Shown here in pieces: positions 10,039 through 21,603 of a DNA stretch of 64,000 nucleotides; position 1 is the first letter of the stretch, and every line of letters starts with the position of its first letter. Position numbers and translations under genes: made by a program. The notes beneath the pieces are model-generated. The model saw only the letters and a program-made list of their open reading frames with translations. It made no database searches and was not told where the DNA came from. The DNA comes from Aaosphaeria pasadenensis (taxonomy: Eukaryota > Ascomycota > Dothideomycetes > Pleosporales), in NCBI GenBank assembly GCA_022813625.1, contig JAKLMB010000003.1, forward strand, positions 372,001 to 436,000, written 5' to 3'.

Positions 10039-12018
10039 ATGGAGATCCCACGCGGCCACGCCATGCTCCCGCTCAACGACGCCGACTTCCTCGACTTCGT
10101 CTTCAACTACTTCAAAGCCGAATACGCACCCATCCGATCGATATGGAGCACCGCGACCGCCATCCCTCGCCACAGCGAACGCTGGGTCGGCATGGGCCAC
10201 GAGCTGTCTCCTCTTGGATTCCGGCCCGCGAACGCCCAGGCGCAGAAGGATCTCGAGTCCCTGGACTACTTCATCCGGCTGAAGAATCTCGATGCGGGCT
10301 TTGTGCGGGGGCTTGTCGTGCGGTATGCTAAGTACGAACAGCATGAGAGGTTGGAGAAGAAGTTGTATGAGAGTAATAGACTGGACTTGATGGTCCGGAA
10401 GGCGCTGAAGGAGAAGCATCTTATCAATTCGCTGTGGCCGAGCCCCGCACCGAGGAACATCCAGCCGGAGCTTCTGCAGCAGGGCGTCAAGGTTCGACAG
10501 TGGTATGGAGATATGTTTTACAAGTACTTCAAGTTGCTGCACTCCGTGGACGACTTCAAGCTCCGGCCTGAGGTTGACGCGAAGATCAAGAGCAGCACGA
10601 CGTTGATGCTGGTTCCTTTTGTCGACCACTTGGTGTTTGGCACCATCGATCCTATTCTCCCGATCGTGGCGAAGGGTGCTGGGTATTCGAATGCTGCGGC
10701 ATGGCAGCAGAAGGATAGACTCGGGACGTTTGGTGAGCCGGATAGGTTCGAGATTCGGTTCGACGCCCCGGCAGACATTACGGATACACATACGAGGAGT
10801 GTAGTGAGACAGTCGCAGTGCATGAAGTGTGGTTCGAAGAGAGATGTGAAGGTTATCATATCCATCGATCCGAATCCTGGTCCTACCACCACGGCTGCGA
10901 GTGCAAGGCCTTCGCATAAACAGCAGAATGCACATACACCAGGGCCGCGACGCAATTCTTCCAAGACGGTGCAGAGATACAGTCCAGGCTATGCTATGCC
11001 TAGTTCGAATGAGCCTGATCGATCAGCAGCTCCTCCTCAGCCAGATACAAGCGAAGACAGGCCTCCATCACCTCCTCAGAAGAAGCAATGTCCACGCTGC
11101 ACCTTCTTGAACCATCCCGATCTCACAGCCTGCGAAATGTGCTCAGCGGATCTTCCTGATACATTGGTCACGAAGCCCGCGAGTCCAGTTGCCAAACCAT
11201 CCAAATCGTCACATTCCCACTCCGCTTCAGTTCCACCGCCCTCAACTGCACAACAAAAGAAGTCTGAAGAACCGGCAACACGCCCTGCAGTCAATAGACA
11301 CAGTCTCAGCGCGTCACTGTTCTCCATTTTCCCTTTCAACCAGCAACAGCAGACCGAGCATCATGCCAACCTACCTCCAACACAGCAACTGCAGAAGGAA
11401 CCAGAAATGACCCAAACTTCAGCTATAACAAATCAAAAGTCCACTCAAAAGAAACACGTCGACTTCGACTCACCCCCCTCAACCCACCAGAAGCACCCCA
11501 ACCCATCAAAGTTTCCCAAACCACCTAAACCAGATGACCCCAAAACCTCGCCCCCAAACCTAATAGACGACACCCCAGGTCCATCCACCTCCCAAGACCA
11601 CCAGCAACCACCACGCACAACAACACCAGACAACCTCACCCAATCCCCGGAACTCGCAATGCTCCCCATGACGCCCCCACCCCAATCCTCCACATCTACG
11701 ACCCGCCCCGTCCTGCCCGGAATGCCGCAAAACCTAATGGACGACTACGTTCCCGTCTCCCCCTCCTACCTCCGCGAAAACGAGGACGAGGACGCGGGAT
11801 GGGGTGAGATGTCGCGAGAGGAAGCGAGACGTGCCGACGACGGCAGTGACGACGATGAGGAGGATGATGGGGAGTTCGTGGATGGCAGGAGGAGTGGAGA
11901 GGGGCTGATTGATTTGGATGAGGTTGCCAGGGAGGAGAAGGGCGTTTGGGGGGATAGGAGTGATGACGAGGATGAGGATGATGAGGGGGACAGGGAGAGG
12001 GAGAGGTATACCCGCTAA
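10039..12018 (+). CDS. RanBP2-type zinc-finger protein of unknown function
   Basis: Single exon, 659 residues, start at an optimal CCACCATGG. The N-terminal 280 residues form an ordered, probably helical domain that I do not recognise (for example NDADFLDFVFNYFKAEY and GHELSPLGFRP). A lone CMKC pair follows it. At about 350-370 there is a RanBP2-type zinc finger, C-x2-C-x10-C-x2-C, in CPRCTFLNHPDLTACEMC. In known proteins this fold binds ubiquitin or single-stranded RNA. The rest is low-complexity, rich in Pro, Ser, Thr and Gln, and ends in a strongly acidic and Arg-rich tail. The gene converges with the Nudix gene, stop codons about 120 bp apart. Function not assigned; the domain call is firm, the partner is unknown. 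Confidence 0.85.
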   Translation: MEIPRGHAMLPLNDADFLDFVFNYFKAEYAPIRSIWSTATAIPRHSERWVGMGHELSPLGFRPANAQAQKDLESLDYFIRLKNLDAGFVRGLVVRYAKYEQHERLEKKLYESNRLDLMVRKALKEKHLINSLWPSPAPRNIQPELLQQGVKVRQWYGDMFYKYFKLLHSVDDFKLRPEVDAKIKSSTTLMLVPFVDHLVFGTIDPILPIVAKGAGYSNAAAWQQKDRLGTFGEPDRFEIRFDAPADITDTHTRSVVRQSQCMKCGSKRDVKVIISIDPNPGPTTTAASARPSHKQQNAHTPGPRRNSSKTVQRYSPGYAMPSSNEPDRSAAPPQPDTSEDRPPSPPQKKQCPRCTFLNHPDLTACEMCSADLPDTLVTKPASPVAKPSKSSHSHSASVPPPSTAQQKKSEEPATRPAVNRHSLSASLFSIFPFNQQQQTEHHANLPPTQQLQKEPEMTQTSAITNQKSTQKKHVDFDSPPSTHQKHPNPSKFPKPPKPDDPKTSPPNLIDDTPGPSTSQDHQQPPRTTTPDNLTQSPELAMLPMTPPPQSSTSTTRPVLPGMPQNLMDDYVPVSPSYLRENEDEDAGWGEMSREEARRADDGSDDDEEDDGEFVDGRRSGEGLIDLDEVAREEKGVWGDRSDDEDEDDEGDRERERYTR

Positions 12019-12137
12019 GCATTCATTCATAGTTTTTAGTTTCATGTCCTGCATACGTACAATTCTCTCAATGTTTCGAGGCTCGTTCATACCACCATAT
12101 TCGCATCTACATACAAACAATCAAGCACATTCAACCC

Positions 12138-12820
12138 TCACAGCCCCTCAAGACACCTCTCCAACCCAGGATGCATCCTCCTTATATTCACCAACGGCTC
12201 AAACAACTTCCTCCCCCTTCCCTCTCCCTCTCGCCCCTCACTCTCACCCGCCTCAATTTGCTCCCCAGCCCATTCCCACATCTCCCTCCACGCCACCCAT
12301 TCCCACCCATCACACTTATTCGGCTCCATATTCTACACAATCCCCATCTCGTCAGCATTCCCCTCTAAACCCCAACCCTCAAATCAAAAGCAAGAAAACG
12401 GGAGAACTCACCACCGGCGCCTTCCTCTCAGACCCCTCAGCAATAACAGCCGTAACAAAAACAGTAACATAATGCTTCCCCCGCTGCTCCCCTTCTTCAG
12501 GGGGGAAAACAGTGTTCGTAGCCGTTAGAAACCTCACGTCCGTCACCTCCAACCCCGTCTCCTCGCGCGTCTCGCGGACCGCGCAGGACGCAAAGGTCTC
12601 GGAGTGCTCGAGGTGGCCGCCTGGGAGTTGGAGTGTGCCTTTTTGGATTTAGACGGTGGTGTTAGATATAGGGATGGGGGGGGAGGGAGGGGAGAGGGGA
12701 AGGGTTACCTTTTCCGGGCGAGGTGGTGCGTTGGCCCATTATGATGTTGCCGCGATGGTCGTGGATTATGACGCCGACGCCTATTTTGGGGCGGTCTGCT
12801 TCGGAGGGTTGGGAGGACAT
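12138..12820 (-). CDS. Nudix hydrolase (NUDT15/MTH-like nucleotide pyrophosphatase)
   Basis: Three exons on the minus strand: 12709-12820, 12412-12638 and 12138-12332, introns 70 and 79 bp, 177 residues. The complete Nudix box G-x5-E-x7-RE-x2-EE-x-G lies at about 45-67 (GGHLEHSETFASC... RETREETGL), joined across the first intron by LQLPGG. Upstream is the first strand, KIGVGVIIHDHRGNIIMGQR. Downstream are HYVTVFVTAVI and, after the second intron, NMEPNKCDGWEWVAW, a pattern typical of the small NUDT15-like group that hydrolyses (oxidised) nucleoside triphosphates. Substrate is inferred from that resemblance only. Residues about 115-135 are specific to this protein; the last exon contains a charged EGREGEGRGRK run. 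Confidence 0.88.
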
Positions 12821-15800
12821 GGTGTTTATGGATGATTGTGTGAGGGAAGAAGATGAGGGGAATTTGTCGTGATGTTATGTCGATTCTCGCAAATTACTGT
12901 CACGTACAGTGTATTGATCTAGTTGTTAGAACTTAGGAGAGAAATGGTGGGGACTGGAAATTGTGTCGTGTGTCGCGTGGTGATGTTGATGTTGATGTTG
13001 ATGTTGTTTTGATATACCATACTGATGACTCTTTGCTCAGGATTGATGCCTGGTTTTCGGGATACTGGATCAGGCTAGTTCTGGGGGGAAATATGTAGGT
13101 ATTGATCTTCGTCTCTCCCAGATGCTCTTCCAGCAGGATATCATGTATTCGGAAAATATATTTACTTGATAAGTGCGGAGTAGCGACATTGTGACTATAA
13201 GGTTGGGACATTCTTTGGTGGAATTCCTGCACCTTGTAAAGTTTTTTTTCATCAACTTGGAATATATTGATTTTTGCAACACAAGGAAAGTAGAGATAGA
13301 ATGCAATGTTATATGCATAACATTTCTTTATTTTGCCTTGAACTATAACTCGAAAATTTGAAACCTCTATCGCTTTTCGAATGAATGGCATATCTAATAT
13401 ACACATTAAATTTCATTTTGACTGCATACTATGCGGTTAGCCATAGTACAATCGTCAGCCTATGTTCATTATAGATGCGCCGAGCACGTAATGAGTACGT
13501 GATGTAAGGCCAGGTGCATGTATATTACCTGTTCACTTCAGTGATCAGTTTATGAAAGTCGCTTTATTGAATGACTGGGTGGGGCATGAGATGCTTTCGT
13601 CGTATCTTGACGTAGCGATGTAGTGGCTTAATCTAAGTACGAGGATTTCTAGCAGTACGACTTGAACAGCATCATCATACGAGCGAAATAGCTAAGTTGA
13701 ATACTACCCCGTAAACAAAAAGGCTAGAAAAGTGAGTGTGCGACCGCCCAGAGGTATACACAGCCTCTTTGGTGTCTTTCGGAGCGATGTTGTCCCAGCT
13801 GTACGAGGCGAGGCGCAGTGCTGCACGATACCCAACTACACGGCCGGAGAAAACTTTACTTTAGCCCAGTGTTCCTCCCGTCGGACTTTTGTTCTTACAC
13901 GATTATACGGGGGAGACTACGGAAGTATACTTACGTATAAAGCGCTTATGGCTGTTGTCAGCTTTTCGTGTGCTACATTACTCGCGAATGTGGTATCAGT
14001 AATGAATGTTGACACGATGGCTTCTCTGCACGCAGGATTCAAAAGAAACACCTGTCGATATAAAAAGGTTACTGGCACAGCACAAGCGACATGCAGGTAC
14101 TCGATGATCGTACAATTATGGTAGTAGCGGCGGGAATTTGTGGCGAGAGTAAACTTAGCATTTAGGGTACGGATCACTCCGTACAGTCAGATTCCTAAAG
14201 AGTCAAACCCCACAAATGGAACTGGGGAGGCTGACTGCATGCAATTATCCTGATGTATAGGGTGCTAGACGGACCTCATTCACAGTCGCAAAGTCCGCTG
14301 CAAGAAGGACGCAAACGATTAGCCACGATGCAGAGCTTGACGGAACTCGAATGATAGTGTAAAATGAAGTTGTCTTGCACGCTGCTGATGCGCGCCTGCT
14401 CACCATCGAGCGTGTACTCCGTAGATGGAGGCAAGAGTAGGAATGAATCCTAAGACGGTGAATCATGGTGGGTTGGAGTCCGTCACCGATCTCTCTTTCT
14501 GTACGAAAGAGATCAAATCATTGCATGGGAAGCGCATGAACAAGATGCATTCCCATGAAAGACGCCTGCTTGTTATACTTTTGTTTGTCGCACGCTGCAT
14601 GCACCACTGGATACACATTAACGAAGAAAGGACGACAGCGACCTTTGTGCGACTCTATGCACCTGTCGCTGTCCTTGCCGAAGAATGCAGTTTGTGCTAT
14701 ACTGCACTGCCTTTCAACAGAGGCCGTCTCTCAATGAAATTTCGAAATTTTTCTGGGGCGGAGCTACTCTCTCGAGCGGACTTGCGAGAAACAATCATCG
14801 TGAACAATATCTGAATATAGGTAAAGTTGCTATTCAAAGCACCAATACGAGGTTAGTGATGACTTCTCATGTTCCCTAGGTCTCTGCATGTGAGCACGTC
14901 AGGCCCGCATATGGTGTATCGATAGATCTTCCGTCTTGGTCAAGCATGCATACCTTGCTTTCTGCAAAGAGCCAACATACGCGCGAAGTCCAACTTCATT
15001 TGTCCCCTCTTCATCCATTGACTAGTCCTTAGACGCAGATGAGTTTGTTTCACGTTCGCATAAGAGCATTCAGAATTCCAGCGCTACGTGCGCTGATTGG
15101 ATGGTCTAATGCAGGTCCGTCGTTGTTCTTTGACCACCCCTAATTTTTCCAGCTAACGCAGGTGCAGGCGTAGATTGCACAGGTGAAACACTTCCTACGG
15201 TCCCCCATTGGCAGCAATGTTGCCAGCCATGGCCCATGAGAGCTTTCCTTTTGAGGCCTTTCTCCGCCTGCACATACAGGACGCCTATGAGATGACCACA
15301 GATGCGATGCGTCATTGGGAAGGTCGGCGCAAATGCAATTCCAGGCTGAATGCACCCCTTAGACATGTTGGAAGTGTAGACTGTCCGTCTCGCCTCCACC
15401 CGATCATGCAAGACTGAACCCTCGCTTTCTGTATTCCAAGACCATGATTAATTGCTATAGACCGCTGCTGATCGTAGGCACGGTCCGTGTCTTAGGTCCT
15501 ACGCTAACATGTCCCTCACTCGTACTGAATAATTGTAACCATATCCACCAGGGGAGGTTTTCATGCCCAAAGCTGGGAGGCCCAGAGCAAAAGGCAGAGA
15601 CCTTTGCCGTAGCGGTATCAGGCTCCCTTTCCTGTGCGCATTGATGGCGGCGAGTGATGACATTTCGTCCTTGAGTGGAGAGACGGGCAAGCCGAGGGAA
15701 GATACGAAAAAGTGCGACTCGTCCATCTGGGCTGCACTGCTGAGCCACATTTGGGTGGGTCGGTCGGCCACAGCTGAGCATGAATACTACGACGCCAGCG

Positions 15801-17544
15801 GCCAGAGGCGCGAGCGCATTGAGGTTTGTGATCAACGCCCGAATGATAAACTTTGTGCGAATCATGTCAACTATGGTCTCTGGCAAACACCCGTCTAGGC
15901 TCGCAAAGTCACGATCCGGGTCATGGTGGTGAGGCTCCTTCCAAAGGCATCCGACCTACCAGGGCGCATGGCAGGGGTGTGTATACCGCACAGAGACCGA
16001 TTGTGCACCCACACCGCATCCAGGGCCTACCGACACGGACAGTGGCGCTGACTGTGGGGTTCTGCTCTGCGAATGCCCTTTGCCTTCGCGCTTGCTCACG
16101 GCATGGCGTGTGAATGGCTGTCAGATGTTGTGGACGGCTGCGAATGCAAAAGGCAATCTGGTACCTGCGTCGTCCCGTCCGATTCACGCCACTGGCGTGA
16201 GCTATCACATTGCTCATCACACTGAGTGACATGTCCTCTCCCAAGGAGACAGCCAGCGTGGTACGCCGATGTACTGTACCAGTGATCAATTGTCTGAAGA
16301 CATGACTGTGGAGAGCCGCTGGTCCGATGGAAGTGTTGGCCCATGTATTGATTGCGTACTCAGGGCGAGTGCGATTTGCAAAGGAAGGTGATATGTTCTA
16401 AAGATGGGCAAAGTAATAGGTAAGCAGTTATGGTACCTAACGATGTGGTCGAGAATCGGTAAGATTCATCCCGTAAGACCTCTGCCAGATCTGGGCCTGC
16501 AAGAATAGATGGAAGGTGGTCTAATGAGGAGGGTGACAGCTGAGGTGAGAGTGCGGATGTCCCTGTCCTGTCGGGCCTGTCCGTTCTAAAAGTCCACCGT
16601 CCTGACCTGCTTGTCTCAGCGCAAGCCTATCAATGGGCTTCGGCAGGTGGATAAGGTGGACAAGGGTGTCCAGGAACGGAGGAAGGAGAATTGCTTGTTG
16701 GTAATAGTATAGTTCTGGTTTACTGTGTATGTTGCCTGCCTGTTTGTTGGTTTCCGTCCGTGTGTCCGTTTTTGTTTCCTCGGTCCTATGCGAGATGGGC
16801 GGTAATTTTAGGCGTAGCAGGGTAGATCTTCGCTCGTGAGCCGTGAGCCCGCTCCACTTTCCACCGCGGCAATTGTGCCTAACTAATTGTCTAACGAGGG
16901 ATCGTAAAAGGACCGCATGTTGGCAGGGTGCAGGGTTCAATAATGTGCAGATTGGTAAAGGTGGTAGTGAGTAGTAGTGTGGTGCAAGTGGAGTGAAGGA
17001 GTGAAAGGGACCGAAATAGGAAAAGGTGAGGTTGTGGTCGTACCTGACTGTCACCCGCCGGCAAGCCGCTCCGCTACTGCCTGTTCTGCCCCAAGTTCCT
17101 CGTATACACTTAATGTACTTGTATATAACTCTGCATCCCCCCACACCTTCACTTTCTTCCTCTCTTTTTTTCTTCCCACGGCTTTTCTGTCCTTTCTTTC
17201 CTTCATACCCATCCAATCCCATTCTCTCGCTCGGCTTGCCCTTGCACACATTCCTTTTTCACTTCGATTTCCACATTCACTCCTTTGTGCTGGAATATCT
17301 ACCATACACCTTCCTTCTACCCATTCAGTCATTCCTTGCTCGACGCAACACTCGATTTGACTCACAATCACAACCGCTCTGAGAGCCCGCTTTTCAATAC
17401 CAAACAGGACAACAAACTCATTGATTGATTCAATCTGTTGCTAAACAACACGAACAATACAACAACAACAATAACGATTACAAAATCACGCAGCATAACA
17501 CACTTGCACATAACCCAAAAAAACAACAACAACCTTCTGTCAAA
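12821..17544. other. 4.7 kb gene-poor region upstream of the LysM gene
   Basis: Many short ORFs in all frames, none with family motifs or plausible splicing. It holds the TGATGT microsatellite (12981-13006), an AT-rich part (about 13130-13430) with a short palindrome (13305-13324), and, at 17140-17340, a long pyrimidine-rich tract. After that tract comes a CAACA/AATAAC-rich leader up to the start codon, the usual look of a strong fungal promoter and 5' UTR. No transposon coding remnant is seen. Confidence 0.5.
12981..13006. repeat. (TGATGT)4 microsatellite
   Basis: Four perfect TGATGT units plus TG, read directly. A shorter, interrupted TGATGT run also occurs near 33690-33720. Confidence 0.95.
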
Positions 17545-18678
17545 ATGCTCACCTCAACTTACTTCCTTGCTGCTAGCAGCTTCCTTACCCTTTCCATGGC
17601 TGCCCCAATCCCCAAACCGGCGGAGCGACGTGGTGGCATGGCCTTCTCCAAGTACACCATCTTCGGTGGTGATGGTACCACTCTTCAAGGTTGGCCCTCC
17701 CAGAATCAGTGGTGGCCTTTCGAGGATCTCTGGGAGGCCAACTTGGAAATCCTGAGGACCTCTTGCACGCAGTACCCTGGATCCCCCCAGAACAACGACG
17801 AGAACGAAATCGCCGCCATCAAGCAGGCCATCATCGAAGTCAGCGGTGAGAGCGGCCTCAGCAAGGAGTACATCCTCGCCTCTATGATGCAGGAGAGCAA
17901 GGGCTGCGTCCGCGCCCCAACTACCAACTACGGTGTCCGCAACCCCGGCTTGATGCAGAGCTTCAACGGCAAGGCCACGTGCAACGAGGGTGGATTCACC
18001 ACCCCATGCCCAGACAGCACCATCAAGCAGATGGTCAGCGAGGGTGTTGGTCTCGGTTTGGAATTCGGCCTCACCCAAGCCCTCGGCCAGGCCGGCTGCG
18101 ACGATGTCTCCAAGTACTACAAGGCTGCTCGTATCTACAACTCTGGTAGCCTGCCTCAGGGTGGCAACCTTGGTTCTGGCATCGCCACTCACTGCTACAG
18201 CACCGATATCGCCAACCGTCTCGTTGGCTGGACCAGCCAGTCCTCAGCATGCCAGGAGGGTACCATTGGCTCAGTCGGTGGCTCCAACGTCGCCTTTGGT
18301 GGAAGTGACTACAGCAACGGCAACGGAAACGGAAACGGAAACAGCAACACACCCGAGCCTACCACGACTCCTACTATCACCGAGCCTCCAGCCGCCGTCA
18401 AGACTCCCGAGGTCGAGCCCCCCAAAGCTGAGACTCCTAAGGTCGAGCCTCCTAAAGCCGAGACCCCCAAGGAGCAGACACCTAAGCCAGTCAATGCTCC
18501 CACTAGCGAGAAGGCTCCTGGTGCTGCCGCCAACTGCAAGTCCTGGTATGCCGTGAAGAAGGGCGATGACTGCAGTGCCACCGGTATCTCCTTCGAGAGG
18601 CTCCGAACCCTCAACACCCAGCTTGACAGCAACTGCAGCAACCTGTGGGCCGAGTACTCCTACTGCATTGACGCCTAA
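17545..18678 (+). CDS. Secreted lysozyme/transglycosylase-like protein with C-terminal LysM domain
   Basis: Single exon, 377 residues, ATG in CAAAATG context after a C/A-rich leader. Residues 1-19 are a signal peptide (cut probable after SMA). About 35-235 resemble a lysozyme-like/lytic-transglycosylase fold: ESGLSKEYILASMMQESKG places a Glu at 117 where the catalytic acid sits in such folds, followed by NPGLMQS and a Cys-rich body. A (Gly-Asn)n stretch (about 258-268) and a Pro/Lys/Glu linker with two PPKAETPK copies lead to a LysM domain (about 331-375) with YAVKKGDDC, the LRTLN core and the closing Cys. LysM binds chitin or peptidoglycan GlcNAc polymers. Location is extracellular. Likely roles are an anti-bacterial wall hydrolase or chitin-masking effector; which one is not determinable here. 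Gene-poor DNA on both sides. Confidence 0.85.
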   Translation: MLTSTYFLAASSFLTLSMAAPIPKPAERRGGMAFSKYTIFGGDGTTLQGWPSQNQWWPFEDLWEANLEILRTSCTQYPGSPQNNDENEIAAIKQAIIEVSGESGLSKEYILASMMQESKGCVRAPTTNYGVRNPGLMQSFNGKATCNEGGFTTPCPDSTIKQMVSEGVGLGLEFGLTQALGQAGCDDVSKYYKAARIYNSGSLPQGGNLGSGIATHCYSTDIANRLVGWTSQSSACQEGTIGSVGGSNVAFGGSDYSNGNGNGNGNSNTPEPTTTPTITEPPAAVKTPEVEPPKAETPKVEPPKAETPKEQTPKPVNAPTSEKAPGAAANCKSWYAVKKGDDCSATGISFERLRTLNTQLDSNCSNLWAEYSYCIDA

Positions 18679-19096
18679 GCTGTTCGATGATTTATAGTGC
18701 AATGCAACCGAAATACAACCGAAATACACTTACTTCACTTCTTCTGTCTAAACATTTACCTATTGTAGCATCTCGCCACTGAGGCGAATCTACATTTTCA
18801 AATGGGGTTGTTCAAGCATTTCAGGCACGGCATCTTTTCTTCACTTCTACCGCCCTCTTTTGATACCTCTTATCTCACAACCTTTTTGCTGCCTGACGGA
18901 ATGGATCGTGGTCATGATGGGGAGCAGGCGGAATTGCTGGACACGAAACTCCGCGTCTTCCATCATGTCGTAACGAATGACTAGCTCTCATGAGAAACAT
19001 GACCCAATAAATTTCAAAACACTTGTTTACCAACTCAGACTTCGCCTTGCTTGCCTGTTTCTGCCGTGAATGTGAAGTTCATGATGATCACGGAAC

Positions 19097-19261
19097 GATC
19101 ACGAAGACTGAGACCCGGACATGTGCCGTCCAAACATTTGCAATTGCAGCATCTGAACCGTGCATTCTGTCCCGACGCTACATATCCTGTACCACGTGGA
19201 TAGATACTTCCTCCAGGTACAGACTCCAGAGAACGGTACGGTTCCTACAAGAGTACCATAG
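19097..19261. repeat. Tandem duplication, copy 1
   Basis: 165-bp unit beginning GATCACGAAGACTGAG and ending GAGTACCATAG. It matches the adjacent copy along its whole length with point differences and small indels near the 3' third. Confidence 0.85.
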
Positions 19262-19262
19262 T

Positions 19263-19433
19263 GATTACGAAGACTGAGACCCGGACATGTGCCGTCCAAA
19301 CAGTTGCAAATTGTAGCATCTGAACCGTGCATTTTGTCCCGTCGCTACATATTCTGTACCACATGGATCTTCCTTCAGGTTCAGGTACATACATACTACA
19401 GAGTATGGTACGGTTCCTACAAGAGTACCATAG
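19263..19433. repeat. Tandem duplication, copy 2
   Basis: 171-bp unit beginning GATTACGAAGACTGAG and ending GAGTACCATAG. Most substitutions relative to copy 1 are C/T or G/A transitions; the ends contain GGTAC...GTACC inverted elements. Confidence 0.85.
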
Positions 19434-21603
19434 AAAACCTTAGTTAATCCCTTCCTCCACGACCAATAACAGCAACAACCGCAACATCAAAGCAACTAAC
19501 CCGAACATCACCTGGACAATCTAAATTTTTTTTCCCTTCAAGAAACAAACCCAAACGATAGACTATCAAAAAACCAAAAGTCGAGGTTAACGAAGCTAGA
19601 GCCAAGCGCCGCCCCTGCGTCTGTAGGCATGTAGGTATGTCGGTTTTGCTTATCCCGTATCTCGTATCCGGGCGGCTCCCTTTATCGATTGCCCCCTATC
19701 GATATGCAGTAGTTTAACTACATGCATGACACAGGATGACATGTATTTCCTGTTTCGGCTTGTACTGTGTTGGATGTATTTCCATGGAATGTTGTTTATA
19801 ACTTAGGTACCTGCCCAGAAGCCAGCCATGTTGTTGGTGGAGTTGGTAGTCTACATAAGCTAGTTCGTGGGAGTCAACGGTGTATGGTTCCTGCATTAGC
19901 GTTCCGGTTCGGATAACATGTCGAAACTAGACTGTCATGTTGTGAAAGCGTCGGCGTCGTTTGGTGCCATACTTTCGACGATACTCGACGAGGGAAGCTA
20001 TCGTGAAATTAGTCGTCTAGGGGTGTGCCCATGTGATGCGAAGATCGTATTGTCTGGAGTTATCGAAGGACGGGAAATAGTTTTGACGGATATGTGTTTC
20101 GTTTTTGTGTGGTGTTGTGTAAGGAGAGTATTGTAGAGACATCCGCGATCGACTTGCTCGTGACATCCGCGATTTGTTTATGAGACATGCGATTTGCGAT
20201 GACAGACTGCACCAAACAATTTAATTTGCTTGAACAGGATTCACGGAAGACGACTATGAAACCTCACGGAGAGAATAGTCCCAAAGAGATGAAAATCAAC
20301 GGTTATGATCTATCTCTTCATGTAAAAGTTATTACGTGAAATACCCACCACGCACTCGCAAGATCAGATACCTTTACGAAACGAAGAATAAAGACGTCAA
20401 ACCTCCGCTCCCCACTGACCATGAAAATCACCACGTTGTCCGGATCCACAGGTCCTCCCCCACCATGCACGTGGATCAGATCTCCCATCGGACGACGATC
20501 AAACAGACGTATTTGTACTTGTCCGTTCACATCGTGGAGACCAAGTAATGTTTCAAATGACGTGAAGGATGGAAAAAGGTAAGTGACACAATTACATAAC
20601 AAAACAACACTTTCAATGTAATCGAAAGCGAGACGGAGGGATTAAGGGTATGAAGACCCGGAAATTATCACCACCGCTAGATTGCTACTACCACCACCAC
20701 AAATTACCGACTTTGTCCTACGCCTCTTGAAAAACTAATGCGGAGAGTTCGTGGACTGCTGTTGTGGGGGTTGTTAATTAGCGATTGAATTTGTTGGTAT
20801 GTAGTTAGTAGTTCATTCGGTGTCCGTAGACTTCTACTCGCAACGTGCATCTCCTTTAACTGGCATAAAGCACAACAGAGACCGAGACAGAGACAAGAGA
20901 ATGACAAGCCCGCCCAAGAAAAACGTTTGCATTGCAACCAATATACTAGACGGGTCCAGCGGAATAGGGGTTCAATGGAGGAGTTTGCTTCGCCGAACTG
21001 TGGTCTGATATTCGCCTTATTGGCTTGGATACTATGTCAATCGACGTTGTGCTGTCGTGTCTTATGTTATAGCATCACAGCTTCCGCACAACTCACATCC
21101 AAACCCGCATCCATAACAGTTGTTCAAGTCTCCTCAATTGTAAGAAGTAAGTAGTAGTACGCCAGAGCTTAAAGCCACCCCTCCTAATATGTATGGGAAA
21201 ACCGCTGTCAAACAAATTCCCCTCCCCCCCTCCTGCCGCATACACACATGTACAAAAAAGCCTCGCCTTAGAAGTCCCAGAGAGAGTTCCACTAATCCAC
21301 TACCGTATGCCATGCCATGCCATGCAATGTCAATCTTTCCCCACCCGCCCTTAAGTCACGAAAAAGAAAGGGAAACCAAAGCCAAAGAGGAGACAGAAGA
21401 AGAGGAAGGAGAAATTTGATTTAAATTGAATGTGATTCGAATGCCAGCTTTGCCACGATTCGCTTCGCTTTCGCATCGCTTTTTTTTGCTTTCGCAGCGC
21501 AAGAAAGATTGGATGTGCTTATGTATGTATGTATAGAGAAAGGTAACGAACAGACAAACACAGATACACCAACGAACAAACGCAAGAGGAGCCTCCCTGT
21601 TCT

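Larger units (their letters stand above)
18679..21603. other. 2.9 kb gene-poor region between convergent LysM and BRO1 genes
   Basis: No coding exon recognised. It contains a diverged 165-171 bp tandem duplication (19097-19433) and a small cluster of GACATCCGCGAT-like repeats at about 20139-20200. The remainder shows nothing recognisable. Confidence 0.5.

Noticed and set aside
10015..10935. 306-codon minus-strand ORF
   Set aside because: Antisense shadow of the RanBP2-type zinc-finger gene; Arg/Leu-rich, no family features, and the plus strand has a clear domain and start.
12821..17544. Degenerate transposon or RIP-mutated repeat
   Set aside because: Base composition is not strongly AT-biased, no terminal repeats or transposase/reverse-transcriptase fragments were found by eye.
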